Of a DNA stretch of 64,000 nt, positions 1 to 12,290 are shown piece after piece. The notes under the pieces are model-generated. The model was given only the letters and a program-made list of their open reading frames with translations, made no database searches and was not told the origin of the DNA. How positions within the stretch are numbered: the first letter of the stretch is position 1; each line of letters begins with the position of its first letter. The position numbers and the translations under genes are program-made. The DNA is from Pseudopyrenochaeta lycopersici (Eukaryota > Ascomycota > Dothideomycetes > Pleosporales > Pseudopyrenochaetaceae), in assembly GCA_003313425.1 (NCBI GenBank), contig NHZP01000044.1:248001-312000 (forward strand), given 5' to 3'.

Positions 1-99
1 AAATATATAATAAAGGCTATTATATATTATAATCCTAACTCTGCTAAAGGGCTAAAACAGTGCAGTTAAACGTTGCTCTAGGGAAAATATCGCCCACGT

Positions 100-2000
100 A
101 ACTAACCTTTCTTCTTACTATTTCTTTTTGCTATTTCTTTAACCTCTCTTACGCCTTCACTCTCTTCGCCCTTATACGCCTTACCTATAGCTTCCTCGCT
201 CTTAGATAGCTCTACAGATCTATCTATTCTTAATAGCGCCTACTTTAATAGTAATAGCGAGCTCTCCTCCGCATCCCCTAACTTAGCTAGTAAGGATATT
301 AAGTAAGGAAGAGAATATAAGAAGAGGAAGATTTATGCTGTTTCTACATAGTCCTACTCTTAATCTCTAAAGCTTAGAGAGAAAGAGAAAGTAGACAGGC
401 GTAAGGTATTCTACTATAAATTTAATAATTACAGTTAGAGCAGATATATAATAACTAATATACGCTGTTACCTTAAGAACTTCTATAACGTACTAGCCTC
501 TAAAGAGGATTTAATACAGATAGAGATGTATAAGAAGAGATAGCAGAATCTCTAGGAGAAAGCAGTCTAGCTAGCTAGTAATATAATAAGAGAGAAAAGG
601 GAGTGAATTTTAAAGGAGGATATTTAAAAGCGCTTAGTTTAAGAGTCCCTAGCAGAGCTTATTATTACTTAAAACCTCTTATATAAAGCAATTATATAGC
701 TAGAGCTTTTAAATCTCTTAAAAGTAGTAAACTATTACGCTAGCAATGTTCTTCCTAAGTTACTAAATACAGTTAAGCAGGTTATTAAGCGTTCTTTTAA
801 ATTAGATAAGGAAGTTCTTAAGAAGAGGCTTTAGAGTTCGCTCTCTTAAGTTTATATCTCCTTTAATTACTAGCCCTCTCCTAACTAGAAGATATTTCTT
901 ACTATTATTAGCTACTTTATTAATAATAGCTTTAAGGTTTGTAAAGCCCTTCTTGCCCTCCGCTTTCTCCTGGAAAAACACGGTGCGGATTACTAGATTA
1001 AGCCCCTTTAGCGTATAATTGAGGAGTATAGTCTTCTCTAGAAGATTAGTTACTTTATTAGTAATAGCTATAGATCTAACAACAAGGTTATTAGGCTGGT
1101 AGCTACTGGGCTCAAGGACGGAGGATTTGAGCTTTACGATCTAGATGAACACCGGATTCGCTGCCACGGCATATAATCAACCTTGCTGTGCAAGCTTTCT
1201 TCTTCTGTAAGGATAAACAGGCCGTTAAAGATGCATTATCGCTAGCCCGTTCTCGGCTCAAATCACAAGGATCGCTTAAAGATAAGGAGATAGAAACCCA
1301 GCTCGCGGAGCTGTTTAAGAAAGATAAAAATAACTACTCTCTCTAGGGCACGGGACTACTAGGAAAAATATATAAAGTGTTAGTTTCTATACGATTCTTA
1401 AACGAACAGTACTAAGTCTACTTTAAATAGGCTAGAAGGATAATACTAATAGATAATAATACATGCTAGAATTTGTAGTTTTTTATGTGTTCTGTTACTA
1501 TTAAACCCGCAGCTAAGAAGGTAATACAGAGATATTAAGAGTAGTATTATAAGGAGTTTAAAGATAAGGACATTCTTACGCTAGGAGGTTAGGGAATATT
1601 AAAGAATATAGTAGATTTTCTTTAGCCCTTCTACTAAGTTACAAAGGAGACTAAGGGAGATTGTGCAACTCTTAATAAGGTCCTTTAGATAAAAGACTTT
1701 CTTGTTGCTTATTACACTAAGTGAAAGGAGAAATACGCTAGCTTACTGAAGCTCTAGAACTGTATTATAATAAGCTAGTATATGTTTGATAAGTACTACG
1801 CTCTCACGGCAGATGTTGCTGCCTACGCTGCTGCTCTTCTACTTGCCCCTCATCGCCGCCTTGCATATCTCAAGAGAAAATGGAAACTAAAATGGAGGCA
1901 AGAAGCCATAAACGCATTTGGCCAAGACTCTGTCCAACGAACACTTCGTGGCGACACTTCCCTGCGTCACCGAAGGCCTCGGAATACGCACTATTAGTAT
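100..2000 (+). pseudogene. hAT-family transposase relic
   Basis: Remnant of a cut-and-paste hAT transposase, readable on the plus strand only through many stops. Around 400-480 there is a BED zinc-finger-like stretch with its first cysteines lost. Around 860-1100 the frame resembles the hAT catalytic core (a stretch reading TSPN, then KALLALRFLLEKHG). At 1140-1200 it reads LYDLDEHRIRCHG followed by INLAVQAF, the fungal hAT signature around the second catalytic block. The C-terminal dimerisation region survives best: 1782-1900 encodes FDKYYALTADVAAYAAALLL and then RRLAYLKRKWKLKW, typical of the hAT C-terminus. Stops are mostly TAG/TAA at expected Gln/Trp positions, consistent with RIP. I could not fix the terminal repeats or the 8-bp target duplication, so the limits are approximate. 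It is certainly non-functional. Confidence 0.75.
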
Positions 2001-2119
2001 CCCTGTGTCAGATTTTTTCTCTGTCTTCCTTTACGGCAACCTCTCTAACTCTTGGTACTAGATTTTGTGACTTGGCACCGTATAGACGCTCGTATTCTCT
2101 TGGATAAACTCTAATACGT

Positions 2120-2275
2120 GACATGCGCTGACCTGAACCTTAATTACTTAGGCTCACCTCGTAACGCCTGGCCCCTACCCCCCCGGGGTATTGCGGTGCC
2201 CAGATTCTCAACAGTGCCCGGCACCGCGCTAAGTAAGAGTCTTAACAGTGCCTAGCACCTAGCTAATTACTATCT
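2120..2275. repeat. GC-rich patch with transposon-end-like motifs
   Basis: A GC-rich island in AT-rich DNA. It contains CTCACCTCGTAACGCC, similar to the ends of the pogo-type elements near 19110 and 63445. Two direct copies of a motif follow (near 2212-2230 and 2248-2268), each holding the short palindrome GTGCC..GGCAC. It may be the right end of the hAT relic or a fragment of a pogo terminal repeat. I could not decide. Confidence 0.35.
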
Positions 2276-2334
2276 AGTTCTTTAGTCTATACACTAGAAG
2301 AAGTTAAGTTCCTAAAACTTATATAAAAATCTAA

Positions 2335-3790
2335 TTTTATATAAAAGCTTTTTATATTTTTTTTATAGAGTAATAATTACTTACTTCAGAGAACTAAAAC
2401 TAGAACTTACTTTTAGTACTTTTCTTAAGTAGAATAAGAATACTATAGTTATAACTACTATATTTACTATAGCTTTAGTATACTTTATATACTACTTTAG
2501 ATAGACTATATAACTTTATTAATAGCTAGCTATTTATTTATTACTTCTATTAGCTCTTAGTTATAGCTTAATTATCTTATTTTACTTAAAGCTACTTAAA
2601 GTTTAAAAGAAAGTAATATTATAGTAAATTTACTAGTAAATTAGTAAGTATTTTATAACTTTAGCTTATTTTAGTAAGAACTTTTATAAAAAAAATTACT
2701 ACTATAGCTAAGGTTAGGCGCTACTAATATAATAGACTAAGATAGATAGTAGATATAAAGTAGTATATAAATATTATGTACTTATATCTATATTATCTCT
2801 TACTAAGGTTTATATATAAATTACTTAGAATAAAGCGCTTAGTAGCCTAAGTATAATTTAGTTAAGTAAGAGTATATAGTATTATGTAATTAGCTTAGTA
2901 CTTACAAAGGGTATTAGGCTTAGCTCTTATATAGTATACTAAAGATTATTATAGCTGCTTATTATACTATTTAGTCTACTACTATTATATAAGTAAGTTA
3001 TAAAAGAAATAATAGCTAGTCATCTTACTCTATATATATAAAGCTTAATATCTTATATATTTTAAAGTTATAACTATATACTTTTATATATATCTTTAAA
3101 GAGAGTTATAGTAGATCTAAGTAAGTAAAGAAGTTTTATTAAAAAAGAATATTCTCTTATAAGTCTTTATTTATATCTTTATAAAAGAGTAGTAAGTTAA
3201 TAAAAAAAAATAGAATTATTTAAAGTATATAGAGAGAGAGGTATGAGCTTACTATACTTTAGAGGTAAGGTACTTTATTCTATATGGTAAAAATTTCTTA
3301 TAAAGACTATAATCTAAAAAGATATTATCTATATAAAAGAGAAGTATAAGTTTACTATAGCTACTACTACTTTATATTAGCTTAAAAAGAAAATAGTTAT
3401 TTTAATTTAGTATTACTAAGCTTATAAGTATTTTATTAGATTAGCTGGTAGTATATAACCTATATTAACTATATACTATTTAAGCCTATTTTACCTAATA
3501 GCTAAGATTTATCTTATATAAATAAGCTTAAGACAATGTACTCTAGCTTATCTATATTAAGTGCTTCTCTTAGTATAATATTACTATTTCTTATCTATCT
3601 ATATATTAGTACTAACTAAAGAATACTATTATAGAAGTAGGTAGCTAAGTAGAAAAACTTATAGAGTCTTTTATAGTAGATAAACTAGAAACTACTAAGT
3701 TTAGGAACCTTATAATTAACCTAGCTATATTTTATTAATTACGTAATTTCTTACTTAATAACTTATACTAATAGTTAGGTGCGAAAGATT
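2335..3790. other. AT-rich relic sequence, unassigned
   Basis: Very AT-rich, TA-dominated sequence with no open frame of useful length. A weak minus-strand frame is traceable around 2700-2960 with stops at plausible Gln positions, but no domain is recognisable. Probably an extremely RIP-degraded transposon. Its right edge is where homology to the G4-family gag begins, near 3790. Confidence 0.4.
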
Positions 3791-4377
3791 TTAGGGCGTA
3801 GTAGCTATAAAGAGGCTAGCCTAGTTTACTTTAGGCCTTCCTTTAGCGCTTTTATTACTTCTTTATTATCTGCCTCTAATACTATAACTTTTATATATGT
3901 TTTAATAATAGCGTAATATTATATTTTAGCTTTAATTTTTCTTTATAACTTAATATACTTTAGATCTACTTTATCTCTATCTATATCTAGAACGCGTATA
4001 AGAGAGTTAGATAAAGTATTTCTTAATACGTTATTACTTATCTAGATATATTACGTAGCTAGAGCCTAGTTAACGCTATTTTAAGCTATATTAGGCTTTA
4101 TTAACTTAGAGTCTACCTAAGATAAGTATTTTATCTAAGAATATTCTTATATAGGCTTAATTAAGGTTAATTAGGCTAATATAGCTTTATACTCTATATT
4201 ATATTCTTTTACTAGTTCTTTAGTAATAGTTTAGGCCTTTAAGACTTATTCTATATTAGTATTTAGGTATCTAAGTAGGTTAGCCTATCTAGGCCCTCTA
4301 CTAGGGTATAGATATAAAACTATATTATCCTTTAAGTTATTCTATTTAAGTGCTGTCTCTAAAGAAAGTAATCTTAA
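3791..4377 (-). pseudogene. Ty3/gypsy 5' region and gag fragment (G4 family, copy G5)
   Basis: The reverse complement aligns by eye with the 5' internal part of G4 (about 53540-54110). Shared stretches include the run around CTTTAGCGC and the segment just inside the LTR. It lies immediately internal to the minus-strand LTR that begins at 4378, so it is the leader and start of gag of a second, truncated copy. The homology stops near 3790. The frame is riddled with stops. No function remains. Confidence 0.7.
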
Positions 4378-4640
4378 TATTAAGACTAGTTCTATATAGT
4401 TATAGCCTTATCTTTAGAGTTATTAGGGTTAGATAGGTATAACAGAGTTTAATAAGAGATAATAGGGTTATATTAGTAACTAGAAGGATTACTACTACTC
4501 TAGTAGGATCTTAAAGGGCTTTTATATTACTCTTATCCCGCACCTAGGACTAATTAGGCTAAAGAAGGTCTACCTTGCCCTTTATAGCCCTGATCTAGCC
4601 TATTATAGGCTAAACTAGCTAAGTATGCCTTAGGTACACT

Positions 4641-4803
4641 TGTTAGAATTTAAGGCATGTTTTTGGTCAGAGTGGATGGATTATTGATTATGTTCTGTCT
4701 GTTCCTTTCTTCTATAGCTCCTCTGCTTCTAGAGGTTCTCTGGATTATAATAGTTATTAGTCCTACTATTTATTACTCTTTCCTTATATTTAATAATCTA
4801 ACA
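4641..4803 (-). repeat. 3' LTR of copia C1
   Basis: 163 bp. The plus-strand start is TGTTAGAATT and the end is AATCTAACA. Preceded by the target duplication ACACT. It is a near copy of 11537-11699, and the differences I saw are nearly all transitions. Confidence 0.85.
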
Positions 4804-4809
4804 CACCCT

Positions 4810-6087
4810 TTTAGCTTAGAGTAATCTTCTAAGCTAATATAAGCTTATATTTTATATCATTATTAAATCTTCTATTTAAGTCTATATATCTTTAAGTTTT
4901 AACTCTTTTACTAAGGCTAGTTTCTTATTTATAAGTCCTAATTAATTAAGAAAGTTCTCTTATTTATTTAAGGGCAGCGCTTTAGTAAGTTTATCTGCTA
5001 TTATTTGTAAGGACTTTACATATTTAACTTAAACTTATCTAAGTAATACTTTTTATTATAGCTAGTAATTATAAATATCTATATGTTAAAGTTTAGTTTA
5101 GAGTTTTATAATCTCTTCTATTATAAGTTAAATTATCTATATATTATTATATTAAATTATAATAGTTAACTCTAGTAATAATATCTAGAGCTCTTTAAGA
5201 AGTTATAAGGTAAAGATAGCTTCCTTTACTACTTAGGAGAGTGTAAGTAGTTCTACTTTAGTTATTAAGGTAGTAATTATATCTTATTTACTTACTCTTT
5301 TAGTAATAAGACTACTAAATAGCTTAATTATATAACTTTATAAACTCTTTCTATTAACTATATTATTAGTAAATAATACGTTACTAGCTACTTTAAGCTT
5401 ATTACCTTCTCCTAATTAAAGTACTCTTAATTTTATTACTATAAGGTAGAGTAAGACTTTATTTGCAGCCTCTTAATACTCTATACTAGAGTTAATAAGA
5501 AAGTGTGTAAAGCGCGATATTATAAAGGCGATATCTAGTTATATTATAATAGTAGTAAATAGTAAGGAACTAATCTTACGCTAGTGTTTATTAACTCTTA
5601 ATAGTAATACTAATCCCTTATATAGCTAGAGTTTAACGCTTACTATTAAAGTATTATATTAGATATCTTTCTTATCTATAAGTCTACTAATTTTATTAGT
5701 ATAAGCTAACTAAGAGAGTTAAATTAATTATTATTCTTAGTCTCTAATAACTTTAATACTAAGAAACTATTATAGGTCGTCTCTACTTATAAAGGTATAT
5801 CTTTCTTAAAGAGCCTTAATAGCTTATTAAGCTTCTACTTCCTTCTTCTAGTAGTAAGCTAAAATAATATTATTAATATAAAAGAAGATAATAATACTAT
5901 CTTTAATTATATAGTAGGCTTTATATAATACTTATTTAAAGCCTAGTTTAGTAAGAGTTAAGATAAATTCTTTGTACTATAAGAGTAGTAAAATTTAAAG
6001 ACTATAAAGTATCTTTTTAAGCTTAAAGATTATTCTAAGCTTCTAGTATCCTTATAGTATTCTTATATAGATTTTTCTATCTATTAT
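4810..6087 (-). pseudogene. copia Pol C-terminal part (RT end and RNase H)
   Basis: Read on the minus strand. Around 5850-5880 the frame gives IIFFYINNIILAYY, a RIP-altered copy of the copia RT active-site block FFYVDDII in which both Asp are now Asn. Around 5480-5580 it reads SSLLFTTIIIT then DIAFIISRFTHF, the conserved copia block after RT. Around 5190-5290 a stretch with TKVELLTLS and KEAI matches the copia RNase H core. The upstream part of RT lies beyond the Fot1-like insertion, from 7939 rightwards. Multiple TAG/TAA stops; non-functional. Confidence 0.8.
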
Positions 6088-6089
6088 TA

Positions 6090-7936
6090 ACGTCAAGTAC
6101 TACCGAACCTACTACCCTACTGAACCCACCGAAATCTGCTAAGACTACTACACAACTTATTAACGCGTAATAGCTGAGCAACGCAACACGCTTTTAGTTT
6201 AACATAAAGGGAGACTACAGCTTACTCTTTAAAGTTATAATCTTAGCTAATTTAAATCTTATATAGCTGCTGCTAAAGCCTTTAACGTAAAGCGCTTAAC
6301 CCTTACTAAACGCGCCCGTAGGGTAATATTTTAACTTAAAACACTACCTAATAGCTGTATCCTTACTACTACTAAAGAATACTTAATTATTAAGTGTATT
6401 CTTAATCTTAATGCAAGAGGCTTTCTACCTACACTATTAGAGGTAGCGGATATAGCAGATTACTTACTAGGAGCGCGGGGTATAGAGAACGTAAGTAAGA
6501 ATTAGACTAAGAGATTTATATCGCGTACAGAGAAGCTTAAAGCAGCTTTTAATTAAGTAAAGGACTATTAGAGGATACTAAGGGAAGATCCTAAAGAGAT
6601 AAACGCGTAGTTTATACGCGTTTAGGATATAATAGAGCAGTACAGCGTCTACCTAGATAATACATATAACTTTAATAAGACTAGCTTTTAGATAGGAATT
6701 ACTAGCTTATTAAAGGTTATTACTAGTTCTAAAAGGCGTGCATAGCCTAAGCTTATCTAGGCAGGTAATTAGGAGTAGGTTACAGCTATTATAAGTATCT
6801 GCGCTGCTAGGTACTCTACCGTACCTTTTCTTATTCTTAAAGAGAAAGTTTACCTCTTAGCGTAGTATAAGGAGGTAGATATCCTACGTAATTAGAAAGT
6901 CTTAGTCTCTAATAATAGCTAAATAAATAACGTGCTTAGTCTTAAGTAGTTAAAGTACTTTAATAAGTATATAAAGGAGCGTATAGTAAGGGCACATAGG
7001 CTCCTCCTTTTAGACAGCTATAACAGCTACTAGAGCTAGGATTTTAAGTAATACTGCCTTAATTATAAGATCCTTACGCTCTATATACTATTATACTTAT
7101 TATACATCTTTTAGCTGCTTAATATAGTTTATTTCTCCCCTTTAAAGCGTATATATAGTTCACGCGTTAGAGACTTAGCACAGAAGCGCGTCTTCTATAT
7201 TAGTAAGGAAGGCTTTCTACTAGCCTTTAAAGACGCGTATAAACGCGTTTTTACAGAGGCTAACTATAAAGCAGCCTTTAAGGCGTTAAGACTTATTCCT
7301 ATAAACCCTAATTAAGTAATTAATTACCTTAATATACGTATCTATACTCTGCCTTAAGCCCTACTACTAGAGACGCTGTAGTAATTAAAGACTCTAAGTA
7401 ATTTATTTAAATTTAGCTCTTAATTAAAGCTAGTATTAAGTAAATTTACTTAATCGCCTAGTATAGCTTAGGAGGCGTATAAGCAGCTTATTAGAGGCAG
7501 TAATAAGTCTGTTAGTTTAGTTTAACCTTTAAGCTTCCTGTATTAAGGAGCTTAAAGAGTAATTAGTAGTATAAACTACATAGAAATCGCGTAAAAGAAA
7601 GTAGATCTAGAAGGGAGGTATATTAGAGTATAGGGCTAGAGTAGAGTTGAGTATTACTAGATTATTAAGTAATAATCTAGTAAAAAAGGCGCGTATACAG
7701 GATTATTAAGTAGGGCCTTAACGAGCTGCTTAGCGCTGTAGGAACTGTAGAGAGACTAGCTATAATAAAATAACATGTAGAAAACGTCTAGACAATTCAG
7801 AAGAGTTAGAGGCAAGCACTTATTATACAGCTAGTCTTGTTAATAGTAATAGTTCTAATAATAAATAAGCTGAGTTGGTAGCGCCAGGCATTTTCGGTGG
7901 GTTCGGTGGGGTGGTAGGTTCGGTGGTGCTTGACGT
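6090..7936 (+). mobile_element. Fot1/pogo-type DNA transposon F1 inside copia RT
   Basis: 1847 bp with long inverted ends. The left end reads ACGTCAAGTACTACCGAACC and the right end closes with GGTTCGGTGGTGCTTGACGT. TA is duplicated on both sides (6088-6089 and 7937-7938), as expected for Tc1/mariner/pogo elements. Size, TA target and transposase content fit the Fot1 group. Inserted in the RT of copia C1, so younger than C1, yet also heavily RIP-mutated. Confidence 0.9.
6190..7780 (+). pseudogene. Fot1-like transposase relic (F1)
   Basis: Plus-strand frame with stops. In order: a helix-turn-helix/CENP-B-like N-terminus (AAAKAFNVKRLTLTKR near 6250), a block reading LNARGFLPTLLEVADIADYL near 6410, then EQYSVYLDNTYNFNKTSF near 6640 (the DDE_1 FDETGF block with Asp and Glu lost). 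Next comes LLLLDSYNSY near 7010 (family form LDGHGSH), and PLKRIYSSRVRDLAQKR near 7145 (family form PLKRAYG). The order and spacing match Fot1 transposases of about 540 residues. Catalytic residues and frame are destroyed. Confidence 0.85.
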
Positions 7937-7938
7937 TA

Positions 7939-10900
7939 TATATATAAATATATTAGTTATATTATACTATTTAAGTTTAAGGTTAAACTTAGTAGTAATT
8001 ACTATAAGTATTTAAAAAGACCTACTAACTAAGGTAGCTATATATATATCTTATAATATAATATTTTATTACTAATTACTATAAATAACTAGTTATACTT
8101 TATATTTAATAAGGTAATAGTATTTATCTAATTTATAGGTATACACTTATATACAGTCTAATATTTAGTAACTTCTCTATTTAATAGGAGTAATTAGTAC
8201 TTTAGCCTAAGACTTTATTTATTTATAGCTTCTTAGGTATTCTTATTTAGCTTTCTTAAATATTTTATATAGAAAATAATCTTTAAGCTTTAAGTAGGTT
8301 ATTAGTAGAGGTAGTAATTAGTTTTAGTAAGGCTTTACCCTCTTTACTATTATTTTCTTTAGCTATACCTTATTAATAGGCTTACTTTTATATTCCTCTA
8401 CGTGCCCTACTTAAGTGCTAGCTATAAATACTACTGCCTATAGTTTTATTTTTAATAAGCTCTATATTATTATACTATTAGCTTTAAGTTTATTAGCTTA
8501 TACTTAGCTAAAGAGAGCTATAAGTAGTAAAGTATCTAGTAGTATTAGGTATAAGTCTATTACTTTTCTACTTTAGTAACTTCTTAACTTTTAACTTTAT
8601 AGGCTTAAACTCTCTTTTATTATTATATTATCTTTATAGAATAACTTAGTCTTAGGCTATCTCTATTATAGTAGTATAGGTAGTTTAATTATTTTTACTT
8701 ATGCTATAATCTCTAATAAGGTATTATATATAAAGTTATCTATAAAGTCTTCTATTTTACGACTAAATATTACGCTTTTATTAAAGACTATGTCTCTTAT
8801 ACTAATAACTTTAGCTAATAATAGGATCTAAACTTAGTAGATATTTATAAATTAATAGCTAATAAGATAGCTAACTTAAGCTTTTAGATTTAAGTGTTAC
8901 AGTTATAACTTTCCTTAGTAGGTATTATTAGTTATTATAAATACCTTATAGCTATATACTTTAAAATAAGCTTAGTTTAGTTTCTATAGTCTAGTAATAA
9001 TACTATTTATAGTAGTAACTCTTATAAAGAATACTTTATATAGGCTTTTTTAGTAGTTTAAGTAGTTTAGCGTCCTATTATATAGATATACTACTACTCT
9101 TATAATTTCTAGCTATAGTTCCTAAGGAAGATTAGTATCTAGTTATATTATGCGTGCCTTTTCTTTTATTACGCCTCCTAAGTATTCTCCTCTACTATTC
9201 TATAATTAAGTATTAAAAGTAAAAGGCTTAACCTTTATACTTTTAGATATATACTATCTCTTAACTTCTAGCTTAATAGTTACTATCTTATTATCTATCT
9301 TAATAACTTTTATAGAAATATTAAACTACGTATATAGAAAGTAAGTAAAATTATCTAGTAATTAATAATAGATTATACTAGTCTGTTATTAGTAAAGTAG
9401 AAATCTTAGTTATATACTAAGAATTAGTTAGTAATAAGTATTTAGCTCTTTTCTTTTAAGTAGCTCCTAACTTCGTAGTCGTGAAAGTTAATCGCGATTT
9501 ATTCTCCTAGTCCTTCTTTACTTAGTTAAGGTTCTCTGCAAATCCTGCGCTTTAATTTAGCTCTCTTATATATATTATACTTAACTATAGTAACGCCTCT
9601 AATACGCACTCCTTTAGACTATTAGATAAGGTATTTAATTACTATAGGCCTTAGATGCCTTAGGCGCTTATACTATAGTATTATACTTACTCTTTATAAC
9701 GCTTGCTTAGTTTAAGAGTTAAATTAGGTATAAAAGGTACTATTATTTACTTCTAATTACTTAAGTACTTATTAGTTATATACTTCTATTAGGTATATAA
9801 TAATTAAGTTATTTTATCTCTTTAAAGTTATAGGTTTATTCTTATTATTCTACTAAATTCCTTACTATTTAAGTAGTCTAAATAAGATAAAGTTATATAG
9901 AATCTCTAGGTAGAAAGTAACGTTCTCTAATTAGAGTGTCTCTATACTATATAGTAACTTAACTTTAATATATATAGTACTATACTCTTTAATCTATATT
10001 TACGTATTACTTATCTATACGTAGTTACTAAGGATAGGTAGATAGAAGTAAGTTAGGCGTTACGCTATATTATAGATATATATTATCACGCCTAAATTAA
10101 AGATAAATATATTCTTTAGCAGATATAGTTAGTTCTTTATTAAAAATACTAACGTAGTATACGCAGCTTTAATTATTAATATAACTCTTCCTTTTAGTTA
10201 ATCTTTTATAACTTTAGGTATTTATATATATAAATTCTTAATTAGCAGCGTCTTTAATAATTAGCACTTTAAGTCTAATAATTTAATTAGCTCTAGGTTA
10301 TACTTTCTTTTATACTTAATAAGTTTAGCTATCTTTAAATCTAGTATAAACTACGTAAGTACCTTATCTTTATTTAGATAGAAATAATTAAAAAGATTAT
10401 AGCGCTATTTATAAGTATAGTATTTTATACTTTTAACTACTACTATATCTTCTAGAGAGGAATGCTTAGATCTAGTACTACTTTATCTAAATTTATATTT
10501 TCTTTATATTCTACTATAGCTCTTACTTTATAAAGCTAATAATACTTCTTTAGCTATACTAGAGGCGTCTCTTTATACGCTTTAGTTAGATTTACTACTA
10601 GTAAAGTATATAGTATCTCTAGTAGTAAAAGCGCTCTTCTACTTACTCTTTTATAAGTAGGAGTAGTTTATATACTTTTAGAAGAGTTTTATTATTTCTT
10701 TTTTATTATAGTTTAGGTTACCTTTAGCTACTTAGCTAGAGAAGGTAGTTACCTATATAGGTACTACCTTTTTTACTACTAATAAGAAATCTTCTATAAT
10801 ATTATTATTATATTATACCTCTATAACTCCTTTAGTCTTAGCGTTAGTTACTACCTAATTATATTCTATAAGCTAAATATCCTAGTTTACTAAAGTCCTT

Positions 10901-11500
10901 ATTAGCTTTAATATATTATAATATCTTATTTATACTTATTAGCGTTCTTTAAGTAGGTTAATTCTTACTATCCTTTAGATATTAATAATCTATTAGTAAA
11001 TTATGGTACTAAGGAGGTAGTAGTTACACTAAATATATGTTATAAGTAACTAATAGGTACTCTGTTCTCTATTATATTTTTTCTTATTAATCTTATAAGC
11101 TTTAAGTTATACTTTAAAGTTCTCTTAATTAGCCTTATATATTTCTTAGCTTTTAAGTAATAAGTCTAATAGTTTTATTAGTATAGCTAGGGTTATATTA
11201 GTTTAGGATAGGTTTAATCTTATTATCTAGCTTAATAATCTAACCTAGTTACTTTAAGAGTTTAACAACGCGCTAGGTGCCTGTTATTAGACTATAGCTA
11301 GTACGTAGTTAGCTAATTATAGTAGGACTAGGGAGATTAGTTCTAGTAAAGGCTCTCTAGTTCTATTAGGGTCTGTAATTAACTATATATTATAGAACTC
11401 TACTTTTACTTTTAGTTATAGTAACTATAGCGTGTAGTTTATATAGTTAGTAAGAATAATTATAGCGTTACGTGCGCTAGTAATATTTGCGTAAGATATA
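7939..11500 (-). pseudogene. copia Gag, integrase and RT N-terminal region
   Basis: The remainder of the C1 polyprotein on the minus strand, between the 5' LTR and the Fot1-like insertion. By position it should hold gag (right), protease, integrase and the start of RT (left). Degradation is severe and I could not place individual catalytic residues. The assignment rests on the element's structure and on the RT/RNase H remains across the insertion. Confidence 0.55.
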
Positions 11501-11536
11501 ATCCTCGCTCGTTATAGAGTTAGTAAGACTCTTAAT

Positions 11537-11699
11537 TATTAAAATTTAAGGCATATTTTTAGTTAGAGTGGATAGATTATTAATTATATTCTGTCTGTTC
11601 CTTTCTTCTATAGCTCCTCTGCTTCCAGAGGTTCCGTAGATCGCAATAGTTATTGGTCCTACTATTTATCGCTCTTTCCTTGTATTTAACAATCTGACA
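11537..11699 (-). repeat. 5' LTR of copia C1
   Basis: 163 bp. It starts TATTAAAATT (RIP form of TGTTAGAATT) and ends AATCTGACA. Followed by ACACT at 11700-11704. Less mutated than its partner in the right half. Confidence 0.85.
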
Positions 11700-11747
11700 A
11701 CACTAGACTCGTTAGCCAGTCCAGGCGTGACTTATCGACTCCTAACA

Positions 11748-12290
11748 GTTAGTACTTTTACTAAATATCTAAATATTAACTAAGAGGTATATCTTACTTA
11801 TATAGAGGTATAATTTAGCTTTTAAGAAAAGCTTCTTTTTAATCTAACTAAGTTATTCTTATTTAATCTAAAATTATTAAAGCGCTACAAAGATATATAT
11901 AGTTAATATTATTAATATATAAGCTAAAGAGCTAGCGTATTTATTAGTAAATAACCTATTAAAATAATAAGTTAAGGTTAATAATTTAGTTAATAAGCTT
12001 ATCTTTAAACTAAGTATTATTAAAAGTAACTTAATAGCTATTTATAGAAAAAGGAAGAGAGCGTAAAGTACCTGTAACTATAAAGAAAGAATTAGATAGT
12101 ATAGAAAGAGCTCTAAACTTAACTATTCTATAAAAGCTTATAAAGTAGCTTTTAGCTCTAGATATTACTTTAGACTTGAATAAAGTACTTTTATAATAGC
12201 TTTTAAAGTAGTAAGGTTTATAGAGCTAAATTTTATTATTACTATTACTTATAAGTTACGCGCTATACTTATTACAACCTCCGACAAACT
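11748..12290. other. AT-rich stretch, nothing recognised
   Basis: RIP-like AT-rich DNA between the gypsy LTR end and the GC-balanced island. No frame or repeat identified. Base composition changes sharply at about 12280-12300, marking the edge of the AT-rich block. Confidence 0.5.

Larger units (their letters stand above)
4641..11699 (-). mobile_element. Ty1/copia retrotransposon C1, complete but RIP-degraded
   Basis: Bounded by two 163-bp LTRs (4641-4803, 11537-11699) with ends TGTTAGA..TCTAACA and a perfect 5-bp target duplication ACACT. The polypurine tract AAAAGGGTG (minus strand) abuts the left LTR, which is therefore the 3' LTR. After removal of the Fot1-like insertion at 6090-7936 the element is about 5.2 kb, the usual copia size. 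RT and RNase H motifs on the minus strand support copia rather than gypsy order. It is inserted in an older gypsy LTR. Many stops make it dead. Confidence 0.85.
4378..11747 (-). repeat. LTR of G4-family Ty3 element, split by the copia insertion
   Basis: 4378-4640 and 11705-11747 together reconstitute one LTR in reverse orientation relative to the G4 LTRs. The left end reads TATTAAGACTAG (RIP form of TGTTAGGAC) and the right end is GACTCCTAACA. The copia element sits between the two parts and duplicated ACACT (4636-4640 and 11700-11704). The LTR is followed on its inner side by gag leader sequence (3791-4377), so it is the 5' LTR of a truncated minus-strand element. Confidence 0.85.
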
